Shown piece by piece: positions 12,601-21,600 of a stretch of 64,000 bases of DNA. Origin of the DNA: JBAXPV01 sp037132075. GTDB lineage: Bacteria > Bacteroidota > Bacteroidia > Bacteroidales > CAIXZF01. Where the stretch lies: assembly GCA_037132075.1 (NCBI GenBank), contig JBAXPV010000016.1, positions 1 to 64,000 of the forward strand. Direction: 5' to 3'. The position numbers were made by a program, and so were the translations under genes. The first letter of the stretch is position 1. Every line of letters starts with the position of its first letter. Under the pieces are notes generated by a model, which saw nothing but the letters and a program-made list of their open reading frames with translations, was not told the DNA's origin and did no database searches.

Positions 12601-15600
12601 CGTAGCGCTTGTCCAGCTTCCCCCTGATGTTGAATTGCTCAATGTTGTTGTAAATCCCTGACAAACCGTTGTTGTGCCTGTAATAGGTGATAAAACCGGC
12701 AATGCGTTCACTGTAAGAGCTTGCAAAGCAGTTTTTGTTCCGCCACAGCCGCCTGTGATTGTGTAGATGATATTGCAGCTTCCTGCTGAAACAGCAGTTA
12801 CTACTCCTGTTGAAGCATTCACGGTAGCTACGGAAGTGTTGCTGCTGCTCCATGCACCATTACCTCCGGACAAGACCACAGTATTTGCAGAATATGTTGT
12901 TGTCGTTCCAACACAAAGTGGAGAAGTCCCTGTAACAGATTCGATACTCGCGTTTGGGGTGATCGAAACAGTAACTGCCGTTCTGCTTGCTGAAGGACAT
13001 GTTGTTCCGCTGGCCGACCATGAGATGAGTACCTGTCCATTTCCGGATTGGAAACCTGCGGTATTGGTTTGGCCGGTTCCTGCATTATAAGAACCGCCAC
13101 CGCCGCCAGCATTACACTGACCACCACCGGCACCGCCTGAATATCCGCCGCCACCGCCACCACCAACACAGCAGCTGTGGGTTCCACCACCGCCGCCAAA
13201 GCCTCCGTCGCTGGCATATCCAGGTTGTCCCGGACCGCCGGCGCCACCATTGGTAAAGCTCTTGCCTCCGGTTAATGAACCGCTATTCCATGCTGAATTG
13301 GCACCGTTACCTGTAAGGCCACCGCCACCGCTGGCACTGGCAGATGAACCTCCGTTACCGCCGCTGCCGCCGGTACTGCCACCGCCACCAGCCGTTCCGC
13401 TGGTTCCGGTGGAGGCATTCTGGCCTACATTGTTGTAATAACTCGCTCCGCCACCACCACCGGCGATGACCAAAGGGTTGTTTGAATTGTCGGTCACAAA
13501 GGAACCGCCGCCGCCGCCGCCGTCACCAGGGCCACAGGTTTTGTTCTGGATGCCTTGTTGGCCTACAAGAACTTTGAGTACCTGACCAGGGGTGACTGAA
13601 ATAGTTCCCCGCATCATGGCGCCCAATCCACCTGATATAGAACCGTTTCCACCATTACCGCCTTGTGCACCGCGGGCTTCAACCACGATGCTGGTGACAC
13701 CCGAAGGCACCGTGAAATTCACAATGGACCCCGAATAGTTAAAGGTTTGGCTGCTCACAGTCATGGCTTCAGCGTAATAGATAGTTTGAACCGTAGGATT
13801 CACGGTATAGTTCACACCGCTGGTGACTGTAGTCAATGCGCTGCCGCCAGAAGCTACAGTATACCAGTTGATGTTGTTGCCGGAAGAAGTAGCATTCAGG
13901 TTCGCAGCAGATCCGCTGCACACCGAAGTGGGGGTGGAAGTGACAGAAGAAGGGATACTTGGCAGTGCCGTAACCGACACTGACCCGGAAACATTACTTG
14001 TTTTTGTTCCACCGTTTGAATTGGTGATCACACAGTAATAATACAGTGTCCCTGCAGTAGTAGTAAGGGGTGTGTAACTTGAATTGTTTGTCCCTACTGT
14101 TGTGCCCCCGGTATTTGCATTGGAAGCGTTTTTATACCACTGATAGGTTGTGATCGTGCCGCTGCCTGCTGTAGCCGTTACCGTTAATGCAGTAGCCGAA
14201 ACGTTTAAGCAATAGGCTTGAGCGCTTGCATTGGGTTGAACGCTGATTGCCGGGATCTCGTTTACAGTGACAGAACCTGAAACATTACTTGAGGTGATTC
14301 CTCCGTTTGAATTCGTTACGACACAATAGTAATACAAAACACCTGCTGTTGAGGACAAAGGCATGTAGCTGGCGCTGTTTGTACCGATTGCCGTTCCGCC
14401 TGTATTTGAGTTAGAAGCATTTTTATACCATTGGTATGAGCTTATCGTTCCGCTTCCGGCTGTAGCCGTCACAGATAGCCCGCTTAGGGCATCATTCAAA
14501 TTGACTGTCTGACTACTTGTTGACGGATGAGCACTGATAACGGGTAAGGCATTTGCCGTTCCGCTGGCAGCAAGATCAACCTGAGTCGCTCCTGTTGAAG
14601 TCAGTGACACATTACCCGAAGGCGTACCTGTTGCTGCACTGGAGAGACGAACATATATTGTAGTATTGGCAACATTGCCGCCACTTTGGGTTAATGTCAA
14701 AGAAGATGAATAACCTGAACCGGATGTGGTAGAAATCTCAAAACCGCTTGGAACTGTTATCGAAATGTTGGCCGTAAGATTTATGCCTGACATAGTAAAG
14801 CTCTGAGCTGCTGAGGGTGTTCCTGCGTTCGTGGTAAAGGATGACAGCGTGCCACCGGTAGAGATTGTAGGAAGCGTCCCATAGAAAGTAATGATAACCG
14901 AGCCATTTCCCGACTGGTAGGCTGCAGTATTTAAGACGTTGGTTCCGGCATTATAGGAACCGCCGCCACCGCCCCAGCCCGACATTGACCAGCCGCCGCC
15001 GCCACCGCCTGAATATCCGCCGCCGCCACCGGCACCGGCATAACTACCGCCGCCGCCGCCGAATCCGCCAACTGCACCATCAGAATAAAGCACACCTCCG
15101 GCACCTCCGGCTAAAAATCGGTATCCACCACCACCATAGGTACTTGAAGCTCCGTTTGAATTCCATCCTGCACCACCCCCTGTCATAGAGGTAGCGCTAC
15201 CTCCGGCACCTGATGTGCCACCGGCAGCACCACCGCCTGCTGTTCCTGCTTTTCCATTCGCTGTGGCACTGGCGTTGGCATCGGTCTGGCTTCCATAAGC
15301 AGCCTGTCCGGCACCACCACCACCACCGGCAGCAATCAGCAATGTAGTCGTTGATAAATTATAAACAAAGGTGCCACCACCTCCACCACCACCGCGACTG
15401 CACGTGAGTGCAGAATTGCCACCTGTCCCTCCGACCAGTAATTGAATGGTATTGCCAGGAGTAACAGTAAATGTGCCTTTCATCCGGGCACCCAAACCGC
15501 CATAATTGTATCCTGTTGAACAATAATCATGGCCACCCTGGGCACCATAGGCATCAACCGTAATGGTGGTCACGCCAGCAGGAACTATATAGTTGGTAAT

Positions 15601-18600
15601 GGAACCGGTATAGCTAAAAGTGTTTGAACTAGCGGTAACAAACGATTTTGGGTTATTTGTTGCTGAAGAAGTAAAATATGCCATACTTCCCGCTACGCCA
15701 TTACATTCAATAGCCATAACAATGTAGTTGGTCACTGGCAATAAATTCGTAACCGTAACGCTGGTTCCGGTTCCGTTATAGATACAAAACCAGCCGCTGG
15801 AAGCAATCTGTGTTCCGGAGCCAAAGACAGTATTGGGCGTGTAAATAGTATTATTCACAGGGGAAGCTGTACCTGTATTGGCTGCTTTTACAAAGACAAC
15901 CCGGCTGCTGCCATTGCCGTTTGTCCAGCTGGCTGTTGTTTGTGAAATTGTTGTTCCACTGAAGCTGAGATTCGTGGCCTGGCTTGTGGGCGCTACATAA
16001 ACGGTTCCGCTTGCTGCAACATTCTGAGAAGTGGCCCCTGTAGCAGAAAGTACGATATTGCCTGAGGGGGTTCCTGTTGCAGAATTTGTTAAACGAACAT
16101 AAATGATTGTTTCAGCAACGTTTTCTGACGAAGGCGTTAACGCGATACTGCCTGCAAATCCTGATCCTGAAGCAACAGATACTTCAAATCCGGTAGGCGC
16201 GGTTATTACAATATTGTCTGACAGGTGAAAACCTGAAACGGTAAATGTTTGGTTGGCAGATACAATTCCCTGACTTGAAGTAAAGGCATTCAATAAACCA
16301 CCGGTGACAATGGTCGGATTGATCAGGCAAGTAATTGAAATTGTGCCGTTTCCTGAGTTGGTTGCCGCAATGTTTGTCTTGCAGATCCCTGCATTATAGG
16401 ATCCAGCGCCACCGCCCCAGCCCGACATAGACCAGCCGCCGCCGCCGCCGCCTGAATAACCGCCGCCGCCGCCGGCACCGGCATAACTTCCGCCGCCACC
16501 TCCGAAACCGCCATCCCCTCCATCAGTATATTTTACACCTCCGGCACCTCCGGCTAAAAATCGGTATCCACCACCACCATAGGTACTTGAAGCTCCGTTT
16601 GAATTCCATCCTGCACCACCCCCTGTCATAGAGGTAGCGCTACCTCCGGCACCTGATGTGCCACCGGCAGCACCACCGCCAGCTGTTCCTGCTTTTCCAT
16701 CAGTAGTTGCATTGGCGTTGGCATCTGTTTGGCTTCCATAGCTGGCCTGACCGGCACCGCCACCACCACCCGCAGCAACAAGTAAGGTAGTACTCGACAA
16801 ATTATACACAAAGCTGCCGCCACCGCCGCCACCGCCGCGGCTGCAGGTAAGTGCACTATTTCCACCCACACCCCCCGAAAGGAGTTGAATCGTATTTCCC
16901 GGTACAACGGTAAAGGTTCCCTTAATACGGGCACCTAAGCCCCCGTAATTGTATCCTGAGGAACAATAATCGTTACCACCCTGGGCACCGGAGGCATCCA
17001 CAGAAATGCTTGTCACGCCTGCGGGTACTGTCCAGTTGACGATGGATCCGGAATAATTAAATGTAGTTAATATAGTTGTATATGAAGTGTTGGGATTGTT
17101 TGTACCTGCAGTAGTAAAATAAATCTGGTAGGGTGCTGTGCCGTTGTATTCAACAACCATTACCGTATAGAATGTTGCAGTTAACAGATTGGTTACCGCA
17201 ACGGAAGTCCCGCTTCCATTGTAAATACAATACCAGCCTGAACCGGCTTGCGTTCCTGAGCCGAGGCTGGTGCTTGCCGTATAGCTTGTTCCATTAGCAG
17301 GAGAAGGAGATCCTGTATTGGCTGCTTTCATAAAAACAGCACGCATGCTGCCATTGCCGTTTGTCCAGCTGATGCTGCATGTGCTTGTTGTGATGCTGCT
17401 GAATGTGACATTCGTAGCTTGGGTTGCAGGAGCGGCATAAACTGTACCGCTGGCTGCTATATTTACTGTGCTTGCACCGGTAGATGTTAATACCACATTT
17501 GCCGAAGGTGTTCCGCTTGCAGCAGTCGACATACGTAAATAAATCGTCGTATTGGGAACAGTCCCGCCCGATTGGGCTAAGGTGATACTGCCTGAATAAG
17601 TTCCTCCGGAAGTTGTTGACACTTCGAAGCCTGTGGGTGCGGTAATCGTGATCCCGGTTGTCAGATTGTATCCTGATACCGAGAGGCTTTGAGCTGTTGA
17701 AGTTATTCCTGTATAAGATGTAAATGCGGAGAGAGTATTTGCACAAACTATTGTGGGTGTTATTCCGTAAAAAGTGATGGTAAGAATACCATGGCCTGAT
17801 CTGGCACCTGCCGTATTGGTTTGGTTGTTTCCTCCGTTGAAAGATCCGCCGCCACCAGCGATACCGTTGGAATTTGTTCCCGCACCACCGGAATACCCGC
17901 CACCGGCACCTGGAGCACCTGAGCAACACCATTCGCCACCGGAGCCGCCGCCAAATCCGCCATAGCCACCACCGGCTGCGCAGGTTCCTGCGCCACCGCC
18001 GCTTCCTCCATTGGTGAAGCTGAGACCTACACCTGGAACATAAGAGCATGATGTGCCGGCCCCATTACCCAGGAGACCACCACCACCAGCCGTGCCGCTG
18101 CTTGCGGCGCCACCGTATCCTGCAGATCCTCCATTGCTGGTTGCCGAATTACCCCCAGATGTGCTTGTTAATCCCGGGTTTCCGTTTGCGGGGTTTGAAT
18201 TTCCGCCGCCGCCGGAGCCACCGCCTGCAATGATAAGTTTTGAGGCGTCAGTATTGTAAGGAGATGCAACAACGAATGTGCCGCCACCGCCGCCACCCGC
18301 TTTATAGCCGCCACATGCGCCCCCTTGCTGACCCACCAATATCTTAATCACCTGTCCTGGGGTAACCGTAAAATCACCTTTCATGCGTGCTCCGAGTCCG
18401 CCTGTATAGGTGACTCCGCTTTCGGTTCCGCTACCACCCTGTGCCCCGTAAGCATCGATGGCTATGTTGGTTACTCCGGCCGGAATAGTGTAACTAACAA
18501 TAGAGCCGGAATAATTAAAATTCGTTGTGTTTGAGGTTGTAACTGATTTTGGGTTGTTTGTTGCAGTTGTTGTTAAATATGCAGAACTGCCTGACACGCC

Positions 18601-21600
18601 ATTATATTCAATTACCATTGCGATATAATCCGTAACTGGTAACAAATCTGTCACAGTGACACTGCTGCCGTTTCCATTATACACACAATACCAGCCAGTA
18701 CTGAGGCATTGAGTGCCAGCGCCAAAGGATGTGTTCGCCGTAAAAATTACATTGTTTGCCGGTGTTACAGTTCCTGAATTTGCAGCTTTAACAAATACCA
18801 GTCGGTTACTGCCGTTCCCGTTAGTCCAGCTGATTGTTGTCTGGGCGATCGTTGTCCCGCTAAAAGTGATATTACTGGCTTGCGTTGTTGGTGTAACATA
18901 AACAATTCCATTTACAGCCACATTTACTGTTGTGGCATTTGCAGAAGCTACTGTTATATTCCCTGAAGGAGTTCCGCTTGCTGCATTTGTCAAACGGGCA
19001 TAAATATTGGTAACCGGAACCGTTCCGCTGCTTGGAATAAGCGTTACAGTGGTCGCATAGTTCGAACCTGAGGTATTTGTAATTTCATATCCTGTAGGTG
19101 CTGTAATCGTTATGTTTCCTGTTAACAGAACCCCAGATGCGGTAAACACCTGTTCAGCGGAAGCGATACCTGCACTTGCTGTAAAGGTGTTGGGGATTCC
19201 TGAAGTCACCACTGTGGGGGTGATATAACATGTAATCGTTAGGTAACCATTGCCTGACCTGACGCCCGAAGCATTTAAGGGGCTCACTCCGCCATTGTAT
19301 GATCCACCGCCACCGGCTACTCCGTTTGAATTCACACCGGCACCACCTGAGTATCCGCCACCGGCACCTGGTGCGCCCTGGCAGCACCATTCGCCACCTG
19401 AGCCTCCGCCAAATCCGCCATATCCGCCACCTGCAGCGCAGGTTCCTGCACCTCCGCCGGTACCGCCATTGGTAAAGCTTTGTCCTACGCTGGGAACAGA
19501 TGCGCAAGTGGTGCTGGCCCCATTGCCTGTCAATCCACCGCCACCAGCTGTACCGCCGCTTGCACCACCACCGGATCCTGAAGAACCCCCATTGCTGGAT
19601 ATGGAATTCCCGCCCGATGTTGTTATTAATCCAGGATTTCCGTTTGCAGGGTTTGAATTTCCTCCGCCACCGGAGCCACCGCCTGCTATAATAAGTTTGG
19701 AGGCGTCATTATTATAAGGAGATTGTACAACGAAAGTGCCACCACCCCCGCCACCAGCTTTATAAGAGCCAATTGAGCCTCCTTGCTGACCTACTAATAT
19801 CTTGATTACTTGTCCGGGAGTAACCGTGAAATCACCTTTCATGCGCGCCCCGAGTCCGCCCGTATAGGTGATCCCGCTTTCAGTTCCACTTCCACCCTGA
19901 GCGCCATAGGCATCAATCGAGATGGTGGTGACACCGGCAGGGACTGTCCAGTTGACAATACCTCCGGAATAATTCAATGTAGTTAATATAGAAGTATTGA
20001 AAGTATTTGGATTGTTGGTTGCGGTTGCGGTAAGATAAGTCTGATAACCAGAAACTCCATTGTATTCAACAACCATAACGGTATAGAATGTCGCAGTCGT
20101 CAGATTTGTTACAGCAACCGTAGTTCCTGTTCCATTGTACACACAAAACCAGCCCGTGCTGCCAATTTGTGTCCCCGAACCAAAACTCGTGCTTGCTCCA
20201 TAGCTGGTTGCATCCACTGGAGCAGCAGATCCTGTGTTGGCTGCTTTCATGAAAACAGCACGGTTGCTTCCATTGCCGTTCGTCCAGCTGATACTGCCTG
20301 TCACAGTAGTGATACTGCTGAATGTGACATTTGTTGCCTGTGTTGTTGGATCAGCATAAACTGTGCCGCTCGCTGCAACATTTACTGTTGTTGCGCTGGT
20401 GGAAGTTAAGGCTACATTGCCCGAAGGTGTTCCTGTTGCCGACGTTGATAAGCGTGTATAAATCGTGGTACTGCCTACAGTGCCGCTGCTTTGGGTTAAG
20501 GTGATACTACTGGCATAACCACTACCGGAAGCTATTGAGACTTCGAAGCCGGTAGGGGCAGTTATCGTGATGTTGGCGGTTAAGCCGGTCCCGCTTGCTG
20601 TAAAGCTTTGGGCTGTGGATGCAATGCCTGTCATGGCACTAAATGCAGAAAAAGCCCCGGATGTAAGGATACTTGGCGTCAAAACGGTATTTGTTATCAA
20701 AACCAGCCCGTTAGATGTTCTGACTCCGCTTGAATTTGCCTGGTTAATGCCTGAGTTATAGGATCCTCCGCCCCCGCCAGCGCCATAATTTTCACTTTGG
20801 TCGCCACCGGCACCACCGGAATAACCGCCACCACCGGCACCACCGCCTGTGTTGCCATGTGTCCCGCCGCCACCGCCAAAACCGCCCGTAATGGTGGAGG
20901 CTGTATTGCCGCCTACACCGCCATTGGTAAATGAATTTCCGCCGGTTCCCCAGTTCCCGTTTCCGCCATTACCGGTAAATCCGCCGCCACCTGCGGCCCC
21001 TGAGCCGTTTCCGCCACCGCCGTTTCCGGAGCTTCCTCCGGAAACAAAATTGCCGCTGCCAAGTCCGGAATTTGCTGTTGTGGCATCCGCATTAAATAAC
21101 GCTGCGGTTGTATTATACTGACCCCCGCCACCACCGGCAATGACTAAGATTGATGCTGTGGTGTTGTAAGGTGATTTGATGGCAAAAGATCCACCGCCCC
21201 CACCGCCACTTTGTGAATAAGGACCTTGTTGGCCAACCATTATCTTTATTACCTGGCCCGATGTGAGGGTAAACTCACCGGTCATCTTAGCCCCTTTCCC
21301 GAAATTATTAGCGCCTCCGCCTTGTGCACCCAGGCATGTGATTCTGTACTGGCCTGTTGCAGGCACTGTCCATTCCTGGATTCCCTGCGTATTAACCGTT
21401 ACATGGCCCGCTAAATTGGTTGAAGTATAGGCAGTATTTACTTGAGACTGCGTTGGACCAGATTGTCCAGATACCCCGGCATTTGTGAAAACATAAGCGG
21501 AAGAGGAAATGCTCACTAAGCTGACTTGGTTCCCATAATTCGTTCCATACGAATTTGTAGCATAAGCCCTGACGTAATAAGTGGCACCTTCGGTTAATCC

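Noticed and set aside
17294..18049. A 251-codon minus-strand frame, and a 216-codon one at 9338-9988, inside the giant gene
   Set aside because: They lie in another frame of the same strand within a continuous 6345-aa coding frame, have atypical Arg/Cys/Trp composition and follow the repeats of the real frame.
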